Below, piece by piece: positions 38,060-47,400 of a DNA stretch of 64,000 bases. The notes below the pieces were generated by a model that made no database searches, was not told the DNA's origin, and worked only from the letters and a program-made list of their open reading frames with translations. This stretch comes from Marivivens sp. (GTDB taxonomy: Bacteria; Pseudomonadota; Alphaproteobacteria; Rhodobacterales; Rhodobacteraceae), in NCBI GenBank assembly GCA_024642115.1, contig JAHEBU010000003.1:186001-250000 (forward strand). The letters are read 5' to 3'. The number at the start of each line of letters is the position of its first letter. Positions within the stretch are counted from its first letter, which is position 1. Made by a program: the position numbers and the translations under genes.

Positions 38060-39034
38060 ATGGGCCAGTTGATCGACGGAAAATGGGATACGGGCTGGTA
38101 CAATACCAAAGCCTCGGGCGGGGAATTCGTCCGGTCGACCACGACATTTCGCAACTGGATCACGCCCGATGGTGCGCCAGGTCCGACCGGAACCGGCGGC
38201 TTTGCGGCTGAAAGCGGGCGTTATCATCTCTATGTCTCGTATGCCTGTCCTTGGGCGCATCGCACCCTTGTCGTTCGGGCGATCAAGGGGCTGACCCCGC
38301 TCATCGATGTGTCGGTCGTGCATCCCGACATGCTGGCGGACGGTTGGACCTTTGCCACCGATTTCGACGGAGCGACGGGGGACAAGCTGTTCGGCCTGCC
38401 CTTTGCGCGGGACATCTATTTGCGCGCCGACCCGACTATTTCGGGCCGGGTGACAGTGCCAATCCTATGGGACACGGCCACGGGTCGGATCGTTTCAAAC
38501 GAATCGTCCGAGATCATCCGCATGTTCAATTCGGCCTTTGACGGGATCACGGGCAATTCGGACGACTATTGGCCCGACGACCTTCGTGACGCGATGGCAC
38601 CTGTCAATGATCGTATCTATGACACAGTGAACAATGGGGTCTACAAGGCAGGCTTTGCCACGACGCAGGCGGCCTATGACGCGGCTGTCGGCCCGCTGTT
38701 TGACAGTCTGGACTGGCTCGAGGATCGGCTGGGCCAGTCCCGCTACCTGATGGGCGACCGCATCACCGAGGCTGACTGGCGGCTCTGGACCACCCTTATC
38801 CGCTTTGACGCCGTCTATCACGGTCATTTCAAATGCAACCGCCGCCGGATCGTCGACTATCCGAACCTCTGGGGCTTCGCCAAAGAGCTGTATCAGTGGC
38901 CCGGCGTGGCCGAGACGACTCATCTGGATCATATCGTGCGGCACTATCACTATAGCCACGAAACGATAAACCCGCACAGGATCGTTCCGATCGGCCCTAT
39001 CCTTGATCTGACTGCGCCGCACGGGCGCGGTTGA
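38060..39034 (+). CDS. Glutathionyl-hydroquinone reductase (Xi-class GST)
   Basis: A 324-residue Xi-class glutathione transferase with the catalytic CPWAHR (Cys in YVSYACPWAHRTL). Members reduce glutathionyl-hydroquinones; substrates include quinone conjugates. The N-terminal FVRSTTTFRNWIT and the C-terminal YPNLWGFAKELYQWPGVAETT and HETINPHRIVPIGP are typical. CAGGAG sits 6 bases before the ATG at 38060. It shares a stop boundary (TGA|TCA) with the convergent receiver gene. Confidence 0.88.
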   Translation: MGQLIDGKWDTGWYNTKASGGEFVRSTTTFRNWITPDGAPGPTGTGGFAAESGRYHLYVSYACPWAHRTLVVRAIKGLTPLIDVSVVHPDMLADGWTFATDFDGATGDKLFGLPFARDIYLRADPTISGRVTVPILWDTATGRIVSNESSEIIRMFNSAFDGITGNSDDYWPDDLRDAMAPVNDRIYDTVNNGVYKAGFATTQAAYDAAVGPLFDSLDWLEDRLGQSRYLMGDRITEADWRLWTTLIRFDAVYHGHFKCNRRRIVDYPNLWGFAKELYQWPGVAETTHLDHIVRHYHYSHETINPHRIVPIGPILDLTAPHGRG

Positions 39035-39457
39035 TCACCGCGCCCCGGGCAGCGCCCGGTAGGACATGGACGTGGGCGGGATCGTCAGGTTGGGCGGAGG
39101 GGAACGTCCGTAATATTCGACCATCGCCGCCAGATCTTCGGGCGGGGTGTGGCTTTCCAGAAAAGCCCGTGCGTTGGGAATCAAAGCAAAGATCGACCCG
39201 TCCGAAAAGAACGCCGTGTCGGTAACAAAGATGATGTTGGTTCGCGGATGGCGGAATCGCGCATAGTCGGCCACGGCAAAGGCGCTGCCGTTTTCCAGAA
39301 CGAGGTCCAGAACGATTACATCATAATCCTCTGTCTCGATTCGGGCGGTGGCCTCATCGCCGCTCAGGATCAAGTCTGTCGTCATCCCGTGACGACGCAG
39401 ATGTCGCTGCCATAGCGCACCAAGTTCACCGTTACTTTCGACGATCAGGACTTTCAT
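39035..39457 (-). CDS. Stand-alone response-regulator receiver domain, atypical
   Basis: A 140-residue CheY-like protein without an output domain. The phosphoacceptor Asp51 in VIVLDLVLENG and Thr79 in FVTD are present. The acidic pair is only Glu7 (VESN), and the conserved Lys expected near residue 100 is absent (RAFLESHT), so phosphorylation chemistry may be altered. The C-terminal 25 residues form a Pro-rich tail. No kinase is adjacent. It converges on the GST gene with no gap and is divergent from DUF1636. Confidence 0.75.
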   Translation of the reverse strand: MKVLIVESNGELGALWQRHLRRHGMTTDLILSGDEATARIETEDYDVIVLDLVLENGSAFAVADYARFRHPRTNIIFVTDTAFFSDGSIFALIPNARAFLESHTPPEDLAAMVEYYGRSPPPNLTIPPTSMSYRALPGAR

Positions 39458-39650
39458 TGCGCGGATCCTCCTGCTGCACCGGACGGGTTCTCTCATCCAC
39501 GGTCTGACACCCTCCTCTGTCTCAGCCGAATATCTTAATGAAGTCTTAACAATTGCCGCCCCGCGATCACTCCTGACCAACTTGACTGCAACTGCTTGTG
39601 AATTGGGCGCGAATCCGCTTGTAAGAGACGCGACAGACCAAGGAGCGGCC

Positions 39651-40013
39651 ATGACCACCTGGATTACAATTTGCGACACCTGCAAGCGCGAGGGGTGGGA
39701 TCAGACCGATATGGCCCGCACCGATGGCGAGGCTCTTGCCGCCCTGATCGAGGCCCGCGTCGCCGGTCCGGTGGCGACCCGGCGGGTGTCCTGCACCATG
39801 GGCTGTGAACGGGCCTGCAACATCATCGTGCAGGGCAAGGGCAAGATCGGCTATTCGCTTGGCCGCTTCGAGCCAACCGAGGAGGACGCCCAAGCCATCG
39901 TCGATTATGCCGCCAAACATGCGGCAAGCGACACTGGCCAGGTCCCGTTCCGCGAATGGCCCTTGGGGGTCAAGGGCCACTTCGTCAGCCGCCATATTCC
40001 GCTGCCCGAATGA
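39651..40013 (+). CDS. DUF1636 Cys-rich protein (putative metal-binding), first copy
   Basis: A 120-residue DUF1636 protein. Cys-x2-Cys occurs near residues 8-11 (TICDTCKREG) and a second cluster in VSCTMGCERACNI, giving five conserved Cys that could bind metal or a 2Fe-2S cluster, as in thioredoxin-like ferredoxins. The KIGYSLGRF and WPLGVKGHFVSRHIP segments are shared in part with the copy at 49315. It overlaps cobC by ATGA and so is probably part of cobalamin assembly or cobalt handling. AAGGAG lies 6 bases before the ATG. Confidence 0.8.
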   Translation: MTTWITICDTCKREGWDQTDMARTDGEALAALIEARVAGPVATRRVSCTMGCERACNIIVQGKGKIGYSLGRFEPTEEDAQAIVDYAAKHAASDTGQVPFREWPLGVKGHFVSRHIPLPE

Positions 40014-41002
40014 CGGGTGGGGGCGTTCATGGCCGCGATCACGGGGGCGGCTTGGATGCCGCCGTGGCCGCCTATGGCGGAACCCGGGCCGATTGGCTGG
40101 ACCTGTCCACGGGGATCAACCCGGTCCCCTATCTCGTGGAGCAGATCACACCCGAGGCTTGGACCGCCCTGCCGGACCGGGGCGCAATGGACAGGCTTTT
40201 GGGTGCCGCACGGACATTTTGGAAGGTGCCAAAAGGGGCGGACATCGTCGCGGCGAACGGGGCCTCGGCCCTGATTGCCAGAATGCCATTGATGATAAGA
40301 CCTTACGTCGGCGGTATCCATATTCCCGGACCAACTTACAACGAACATGCAGCGCCCTTTGCGACCTCTGGCGGCCATTGGATATCCGAGGATCCGGAGG
40401 ATTCGGTTGCGCATATCTATGTCCACCCGAACAATCCCGACGGACGTCTTTGGGACGCAACCGTGATGGGTGGTCGACCGCTGACAGTGATCGACGAAAG
40501 CTTTTGCGACATCAGCCCTGCCGATAGCCATATTGCTCTTTCAGAGGATCGAGGCATCATCCTGTTGAAAAGCTTTGGCAAGTTCTGGGGACTTGCGGGC
40601 CTACGACTTGGGTTCGCGATCGGGCGACCCGAAACTTTGGCACCAATGGATCTAGACCTTCCCCTGACATCCATGAGCGATGCCTTGGGCCCTTGGGCGG
40701 TCTCTGGCCCGGCGTTGGAAATCGGAACAAAGGCATTGTCGGATCACGCCTGGGCTGACGCTACACGCAAGCGGCTGGCCGTCGATGCCGACCGGCTTGA
40801 CCGGATCATGATCGCCAAGGGGGCCAGGGTCGTAGGTGGGACGACTCTGTTCCGCCTGTACGATCTGGACGATGCCGCCGCCTGGCAGGACCGGCTGGCG
40901 CGAGGGCATGTGTGGAGCCGCATATTTCCCTATTCCCGAACATGGCTGCGACTGGGCCTGCCCCATCCAGACCGCTGGGACCAGCTTGAGGCGGCGCTGT
41001 GA
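40010..41002 (+). CDS. cobC: Threonine-phosphate decarboxylase
   Basis: A 330-residue PLP enzyme of the CobC/CobD(Salmonella) type that makes (R)-1-aminopropan-2-ol phosphate, used for the cobalamin side chain. It has HGGGLDAAVAAYGGTRADWLDLSTGINPVPY, ANGASALIARMP, YVHPNNPDGR and the PLP Lys in LLKSFGKFWGLAGLRLGF. It overlaps both neighbours by 4 bp, between DUF1636 and CobD. Confidence 0.92.
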   Translation: MTGGGVHGRDHGGGLDAAVAAYGGTRADWLDLSTGINPVPYLVEQITPEAWTALPDRGAMDRLLGAARTFWKVPKGADIVAANGASALIARMPLMIRPYVGGIHIPGPTYNEHAAPFATSGGHWISEDPEDSVAHIYVHPNNPDGRLWDATVMGGRPLTVIDESFCDISPADSHIALSEDRGIILLKSFGKFWGLAGLRLGFAIGRPETLAPMDLDLPLTSMSDALGPWAVSGPALEIGTKALSDHAWADATRKRLAVDADRLDRIMIAKGARVVGGTTLFRLYDLDDAAAWQDRLARGHVWSRIFPYSRTWLRLGLPHPDRWDQLEAAL

Positions 41003-41898
41003 CGATCCTGATGGCGATGCTGCTGGATGCGCTGTCCGGAGAGCCGAAATGGTTATGGAATCGACTGCCGCATCCGGCTGTGCTGATGGGGCGGGCCGTG
41101 GGCTGGATCGACCGGACCTTCAACCAAGGTGACCAGAGAAAGGCCAAGGGCGTCGCCTCGTTCGCCGGACTGATTGTGGCGGCCGGACTTCTGGGGATGA
41201 CCTTGCAAGCCGTCCCAGGCGTATGGGTCGATGTGATCGTGGGGGCGATCCTTCTGGCGCAGAAATCCCTATCGGATCATGTGCGGGCTGTGGCCGATGC
41301 CTTGCGTCTCTCGGTCGGCGACGGTCGGCGGGCGGTGGCGATGATCGTCAGCCGGGACACGGGCGACATGGACCGTTCTGCCGTGGCGCGGTCCGCCATC
41401 GAAAGCGCGTCGGAAAACCTGAGCGACGGGGTCATCGCCCCGCTGTTCTGGTTTCTATTGGGCGGGCTGCCCGGTCTGCTGATCTACAAGATTACCAATA
41501 CTGCGGACAGCATGATCGGCTATCGCACCCCCCGGCATGAACAATTCGGCTGGGCGGCAGCGCGGTTCGACGATCTGCTCAACCTCGTCCCCGCCCGACT
41601 GACGGCCCTGCTGATCTGGCTGACCGGACCAAAGGTGGGGCAGTTCGGGCCAATCCGGGCCGATGCCGCCTTGCACAAATCTCCCAACGCGGGCTGGCCC
41701 GAGGCCGCCATGGCACGCCGCCTGAGCATCGCGCTGGCCGGGCCGCGCAGCTATGACGGAGAGCGACGCGACTTTCCCTTTGTCCATCCGGGTGGGGTGC
41801 ATGACCTTGGTCCTGACACGGTCGATGCGGCGGTGCGCGTCTTGTGGCAGGCTTGGGGGATTGCGCTTGTCCTTGTTGGGGTCATCGCAATCCTGTGA
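40999..41898 (+). CDS. cobD: Adenosylcobinamide-phosphate synthase (CbiB/CobD)
   Basis: A 299-residue inner-membrane enzyme joining aminopropanol phosphate to adenosylcobyric acid. The family pattern is LLDALSGEPKWLWNRLPHPAVLMGR, SAIESASENLSDGVIAPLFWFLLGGLPG and YKITNTADSMIGYRTPRHEQFGWAAARFDDLLNLVPARLTALL. The start is GTG at 40999, overlapping the cobC stop. About four membrane segments are evident. Confidence 0.93.
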   Translation: MTILMAMLLDALSGEPKWLWNRLPHPAVLMGRAVGWIDRTFNQGDQRKAKGVASFAGLIVAAGLLGMTLQAVPGVWVDVIVGAILLAQKSLSDHVRAVADALRLSVGDGRRAVAMIVSRDTGDMDRSAVARSAIESASENLSDGVIAPLFWFLLGGLPGLLIYKITNTADSMIGYRTPRHEQFGWAAARFDDLLNLVPARLTALLIWLTGPKVGQFGPIRADAALHKSPNAGWPEAAMARRLSIALAGPRSYDGERRDFPFVHPGGVHDLGPDTVDAAVRVLWQAWGIALVLVGVIAIL

Positions 41899-41954
41899 GG
41901 TGACTTCCGGTTGCGTCTGGTCAGGATGGACCGAACCGAACGTCAGGAGGTTCC

Positions 41955-43115
41955 ATGCGTCTTGCCCTAGCCCTCATCCTTGCCGCCAGCGGCGTTCAGG
42001 CCCAATCCTGCGGCGGCCCCTTTCCTGACTTTGTTGCGGGGCTAAAGGCCGAAGCGGTGGCCTCCGGTATTCCGACCGCCACCGCCGACGCTTTTTTTCG
42101 CGGTGTTCAGCAGGATCAGGGCGTTTTGCGGGCCGATCGCAGGCAGGGCGTGTTCCAGAAGGATTTCATCACCTTTTCTCGCTCGCTTATCAGCCAGAGC
42201 AGGATCGACAACGGAACACGGCTCGCCAGTCGTTATGATGCGGTGTTTGACCGGATCGAGCAGACGTGGGGGGTCCCTCGGGGAGTGATCCTCGCCTTTT
42301 GGGCGTTTGAGACGGACTACGGTCAGGTGCAGGGCGATTTCAACACGCGCGACGCGCTGGTCACCCTGGCGCATGATTGCCGCCGCCCCGATCTGTTCCG
42401 CCCACAGGTGATCGCCGCGATGCGGCTGTTCGCGCGGGGGGATTTCGACCCAGCGACGACGACGGGCGCATGGGCAGGCGAGATCGGGCAGGTCCAGATG
42501 CTTCCTGCCGATATTCTGGCCAACGGGACGGATGGCGACGGCGACGGTCATGTAACGCTGAAAACTTCGGCCCCCGATGCGCTGATGTCGGCAGGCAAGA
42601 TGCTGTCCGCGCTGGGGTGGCGGGCGGGCGAGCCTTGGTTACAAGAGGTCACCGTCCCGCCGACACTTGACTGGGCGCAGACCGGGCTGAACCATCCCCG
42701 GCCCGTGTCCGACTGGGCGGCGGCTGGGGTGCAGGCGCGAACGGGATCGCTGCCTCCCGGGTTGCAGGCCTCTGTCCTGCTGCCGATGGGGCGCAATGGC
42801 CCGGCCTTCCTCGCCTATCCGAATTTCAACGTCTATTTCGAATGGAATCAAAGCTTTGTCTATGTGACCACAGCCGCCTACTTTGGCACCCGGTTGATGG
42901 GCGCCCCGGTCTATCAGGCCGGAACCCCTGATCCGGGTCTTAGTGGTGACCAGATGCAGGCGCTTCAGCAAAAGCTGATGGCGCGCGGGTACGATGTGGG
43001 TGGGGCAGACGGCATTCTGGGCGAAAAGACGCGCGAAGCGGTGCAGCGCGAACAGGCCCGGCTTGGCCTTGCGGCGGATGCATGGCCCACAAAGGCGCTG
43101 CTGGACCGGCTGTGA
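41955..43115 (+). CDS. Lytic murein transglycosylase (MltB-like) with peptidoglycan-binding domain
   Basis: A 386-residue periplasmic enzyme with a signal peptide (residues 1-16, cleaved near GVQAQS). The catalytic Glu is in AFWAFETDYGQVQGDF and a second signature is AGEIGQVQMLPADILANG. The C-terminal domain from about 320 is a PG_binding_1 repeat (DQMQALQQKLMARGYDVGGADGILGEKTREAVQ). It cleaves the glycan strand of peptidoglycan. CAGGAGG precedes the ATG at 41955. Confidence 0.9.
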   Translation: MRLALALILAASGVQAQSCGGPFPDFVAGLKAEAVASGIPTATADAFFRGVQQDQGVLRADRRQGVFQKDFITFSRSLISQSRIDNGTRLASRYDAVFDRIEQTWGVPRGVILAFWAFETDYGQVQGDFNTRDALVTLAHDCRRPDLFRPQVIAAMRLFARGDFDPATTTGAWAGEIGQVQMLPADILANGTDGDGDGHVTLKTSAPDALMSAGKMLSALGWRAGEPWLQEVTVPPTLDWAQTGLNHPRPVSDWAAAGVQARTGSLPPGLQASVLLPMGRNGPAFLAYPNFNVYFEWNQSFVYVTTAAYFGTRLMGAPVYQAGTPDPGLSGDQMQALQQKLMARGYDVGGADGILGEKTREAVQREQARLGLAADAWPTKALLDRL

Positions 43116-43416
43116 TCCGGCCGCAATATCCCGCTTAGTAGGACGGTGGGCATATCCGGGTGGGGAAGGTGCGGCGGCTGTCGGCCCCTGCCGCCGACGC
43201 CGTTGTTGATGTTCTGCTCGGCCAGAGTTCCGGAACCGACAGGACCTGTTTGATCGATGCAACCGCCTGACCCTGTCGATCCGTCCCCGGGCGACCTGCC
43301 CTACGACTGACCGGCTCTGATAGTCCAACGCACCATCCCATTGACAGAATCAGGCGACCGGACGCCTATTCAAGTCATTAAAAGTTTTTTATGACCTCAT
43401 TTTTGCGGAGCTTTTC
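43116..43416. other. 301-base gap with a likely promoter for the following gene
   Basis: No gene is supported. A perfect -35 TTGACA is at 43341-43346, followed 18 bp later by CCTATT at 43365-43370. An AT-rich run (ATTAAAAGTTTTTTATGACC) occurs near 43377-43396 and GCGGAGC sits ahead of the ATG. Minus-strand reading frames here are biased shadows with no recognised product. Confidence 0.45.
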
Positions 43417-44454
43417 ATGCCAGCATATTTATTGATGGATTCAACGGGTGGACGGTGGGCCTGGGACCCGGACGGAACCTACCTGATTGTCCGCGCCGCC
43501 GTTCGCGCCAGCCTGATCCGCCGCCGGACCCGCGTGACCGAGACTGACAACGGGTTCTTCATGCCTACCACGTGGGAGGTCGAAACCGACTGGACCGGCT
43601 TTCGCAACGCACTGAATGTCGAGGCTGCACGCTATTGGGCCAATGCAGAAATGCAGGTGCGCCTGGACCCGCGTACTTTCTTTCAAACGCTGATTGGTCT
43701 GGCCAATGACGCCATCAACGACACGTTCTGGTACAACGACTTGCGCGCCCGCACTCAGCGGCGCACATCCGCAAGCATCAGCAACAATGTGGACAACTGG
43801 GAAACGGCATTGACCGTCACGCGCGGAATCCGCGACGGATCGGCGACATTCCTGATTGTCACGGCGGGGATCGTGACGGGCGGTGCGGGGCTGGCCGCCG
43901 CCGGGGCCGTCGGCATGACCGGAGTCTCGGCAGGCACTGCGATGACGACCCTTGCCGTGGGGTCGGCGATGCGGGGGGCCTTTACCTATCAGGACACCGG
44001 CAACGTCGGGTCTGCCACGGTCAACGCGGCTGGCAGCTTTATCGTTGGCGCAATCGGGATCGGCGGAGCAAGCGCCACATTGACCAGCGCCGAAACCGGC
44101 ACGCTGATCTTTATAGGCTCGTCCGGGGCAGGTATCGCCTCGGGTGCGCAGGCCGTCATCGAAGGAAAATCGATGGGAACGGCGGCCACACAGGCGCTGG
44201 TCAGCGCAGGCGGAACGGCGTTGGGGTCCGTATTAGGCACGCGTATCGAAAACATGGGCTTTGTCGTTCAGGCTGGGGTGGGAACCCTGATCGACCTTGG
44301 CTCGGCTGCCGCCGGCAACGCCCTGACCAGCCCCAGTGCCGGCGCCAATCCGACCCCGCCGCGAACGGGTGGCGTCATTGATTTCACAGGGCTGCCCACA
44401 TCAATGGCCGAACCTTTTGTCCGACAAACCGCGCTTTGCCCATTTCCCAGGTAA
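43417..44454 (+). CDS. Unrecognised Gly/Ala-rich hydrophobic protein
   Basis: A 345-residue protein. Residues 1-130 are polar with several Arg/Trp; residues 143-305 form hydrophobic Gly/Ala/Ser-rich blocks (FLIVTAGIVTGGAGLAAAGAVG, SFIVGAIGIGGASA, TLIFIGSSGAGIASGA, ALVSAGGTALGSVLG) and an isolated YQDTGNVGSATVNAAGSF. The C-terminus is polar with one Cys. There is no signal peptide and no known domain. The composition resembles pore-forming or glycine-zipper regions of secreted effectors, which is only an inference. It converges on smc with zero bases between stops. Confidence 0.65.
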   Translation: MPAYLLMDSTGGRWAWDPDGTYLIVRAAVRASLIRRRTRVTETDNGFFMPTTWEVETDWTGFRNALNVEAARYWANAEMQVRLDPRTFFQTLIGLANDAINDTFWYNDLRARTQRRTSASISNNVDNWETALTVTRGIRDGSATFLIVTAGIVTGGAGLAAAGAVGMTGVSAGTAMTTLAVGSAMRGAFTYQDTGNVGSATVNAAGSFIVGAIGIGGASATLTSAETGTLIFIGSSGAGIASGAQAVIEGKSMGTAATQALVSAGGTALGSVLGTRIENMGFVVQAGVGTLIDLGSAAAGNALTSPSAGANPTPPRTGGVIDFTGLPTSMAEPFVRQTALCPFPR

Positions 44455-47400
44455 TCAGGCGACCATTGCCTCGGCTTTCTTGAGGTCAACCGAAACCAGC
44501 TGGCTGACCCCCTGTTCGCCCATCGTCACACCGAACAGGCGGTCCATCCGGGCCATCGTGACGGCATGGTGTGTGATGATGAGGAACCTGGTTTCGGTCC
44601 GGCGGCACATCTCGTCCAGCAGGTCGCAGAACCGGGTCACGTTGGCGTCGTCCAGTGGCGCGTCCACCTCGTCCAACACGCAGATCGGCGCGGGGTTGGC
44701 CAGGAACACCGCAAAGATCAGCGCCAGCGCCGTCAACGTCTGTTCGCCCCCCGACAGCAGCGACAAGGTGGCCAGCTTTTTGCCCGGCGGCTGGCACATG
44801 ATCTCGAGCCCCGCTTCTAGCGGATCGTCGGATTCCACTAGAACCAGCTTGGCCTCACCCCCGCCGAACAGATGGGTAAAGAGCATCCCGAAATTCTCGT
44901 TCACCTGTTCGAAGGCGGTCAGCAGGCGTTCGCGGCCTTCCTTGTTCAGGCCCGCGATACCGTGGCGCAGGGCCTTGATGGCGGCCTCAAGATCGGCCTT
45001 TTCACCGACAAGGGTGTCGTGTTCGGTCTGGACCTCTTTGGCGTCCTCTTCGGCGCGCAGGTTGACCGCCCCCAGCGCGTCGCGCTGGCGGCGCAGGGCG
45101 GCGACCTGTCCTTCGATCGCATCGACGGGCGGCATCTGGTCGGGGTCGGCGTCCAGCGATTGCAGCAGCTTTTCGGGGGTAACCTCTTGCGCTTCCATGA
45201 TCCGTTCGGCCGCATAGGTGACGGTTTCGCGGGCGGCATCGGCGCGGGCTTCGGACCGGGCGCGGGCCTCGCGGGCCTCGGAGGCCAACCGTTCCGCATC
45301 CCGTTCCGCTATCTGGGCGTCGCGCAGGGCAGTCTCAGCCTCTGCGAGCCGGTCGGCGGCAGCCTTGCGGCGCGTCTCGGCCGATTCGATCGCCTCGATC
45401 AGTTCGGCACGTTTGGCGGCGATTTCCTCGGGGGCTGCGGTGGCCTCCTTCAATTCGCCTTCCGAGGCCTCCTTGCGTTCGGCCAGTTCGGTCGTCCGCT
45501 TGGTCGCGGTTTCCAGCCGGTGTTTCCAGCCGCTGATTTCCTTGGTGATCTCCTGCGACCGGCGGGTCCGCGCCTCGCCCTCGCGGCGGACCTCGTCATG
45601 AGCGGAGCGACGGGACATCATGGTGATCCGCGCGGCTTCGACCGTCAACTTGACGTCCTCGACCCCGGCGCGAGCGGCGGCCAGATCGGGCAGGTCGCGG
45701 GCAGCTTTCTCAGCCTCGGCCAAGGTGCGGCGGGTCACCATCGCCTCTTCCTCGTGCCGGGCCACAGCCAACCCCGACGATTCCAGCCTGCCCTGCGCCA
45801 GGTTACGATCCGATTCTGCCCGGCTTAGCGCCCGGGCCGCATCGGCAACCATCTGGTCCGCTGCACGCCGCGCCCCGCGGGCGGCCTGATCGGCCTGCGT
45901 CAGGTCAGCCAGACGTTTGGTAAGGCTGTCATGGGCCATCGCGGCACCCTGTGCCTTGGCAGACGCTTCCTCCAGGTCACGTTTCAGTTCGACCAGCCGG
46001 TTCAACTGTTGCAGGCGCAAGGCGGCCGCCGAGGGCGCGTCCTCTGCACCGGCCCTGAACCCGTCCCAACGCCACAGGTCGCCCTCGACGCTAACCAGCC
46101 TTTGCCCCGGTTTCAGGTCAGGTTGCAACCGCGCACCGTCGGCCCGGTCCACCAGCCCCACCTGGCCCATCCGGCGCACAAGAACCTCGGGCACTGTGAC
46201 CACGTCAGTCAGGGCCTGCACCCCGGCGGGCAGGGCTTGCGGCTGTGCATAGGCGGGCAGAACGGCCCAACCAGAGCGGCCGTCAGCCTTGATCGCGGGC
46301 GCGCGCAAGTCATCGGCCAGGGCCGCGCCCAGCGCCTTTTCATATCCTCCCTGAACGCGCAGCAGGTCCATGACCTGTCCGCTTTCCTTGGTATCCCGTT
46401 CGACGAGGCGGGCCAGGGCAGCTGCCTCGGCCCGCAGCGCATTCGCCTCGCCTTCGGCTTCGGAGCGTTGGGCGCGGGCATCCGATTCGCGGGACTGAGT
46501 TTCAGCGCGGGCGGTTTCGGCTTCACGCAGGGTTTCTTCGGCGCGGGCAGCGGTGGCCGTCGCCTGCGCCTCGGCCTGCCCTGCCGTGGCAAAATCCGCC
46601 TCGGCACGGGCCAAGGCGGCGGCGGCATCGGTCTGGGTCATGCGCGCGCGGTCGGCATCCGCCTCTGCCTTGCTCAGGGTCTTGCGGCTATCGTCAAGCA
46701 GGCGGGTCGCGGACTGGTGGCGGGCGGCAAGTCGGGCCACATCCTCGGTCCGTTCGGACATGTCGGTTTCGCGGGCCTGCAACACGGCGGCGGCCTCGCG
46801 CGCGGCTGATTGGGCTGCCGCGAGCCGGGCCTCGTGCCCCTCGCCCGCCTTGGCGATTTCGCGGGCCTCCCAGTCCAGCCGGGCGATGGTTTCACCGGCA
46901 TCCTTGTTCAGCCCCGCCTCACGGTCGATATCGCGGGCCAGCTGGGCGATCCGGCTTTCCAGCGTGCGGATGGTGTCCAGCGCCCGCTGTTCCTGATCCT
47001 TGAGCGTGTCGCGCTGAACTGACAGGCGCTGCAACACAGCGGCGGCAATCGCCTCTTCCTCGCGCAGTGGCGGCAGGGCAGCTTCGCGGTCTACGCGGGC
47101 CTTGCTGGCCTGCCGGGCGGCAGTTTCGGACTGGGCGGCGGCGACTGTGCGGTCGCGCAACTGCGCAATGGCAGCGGCACGGGCCTCGTCCGCCTCGCGC
47201 CACCGGCGGTAGAGTAGCAATCCCTCCGCCCGCCGCAGCGCCTCGCCAATCTCGCGATACCGGGCAGCCGCACGGGCCTGACGCGCCAGTTGGGCCAGTT
47301 GCTGAGCCAACTGTTCGATCACATCATCCACGCGCGACAGGTTCTGTTCAGCTCCGTTCAGCTTCAGCTCGGCCTCGTGGCGGCGCTGATACAGGCCGGA

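Noticed and set aside
42639-43341. Minus-strand frames over the end of the transglycosylase and the 43116-43416 gap
   Set aside because: The products are Arg/Ser/Pro-rich shadows, and the starts lack ribosome sites.
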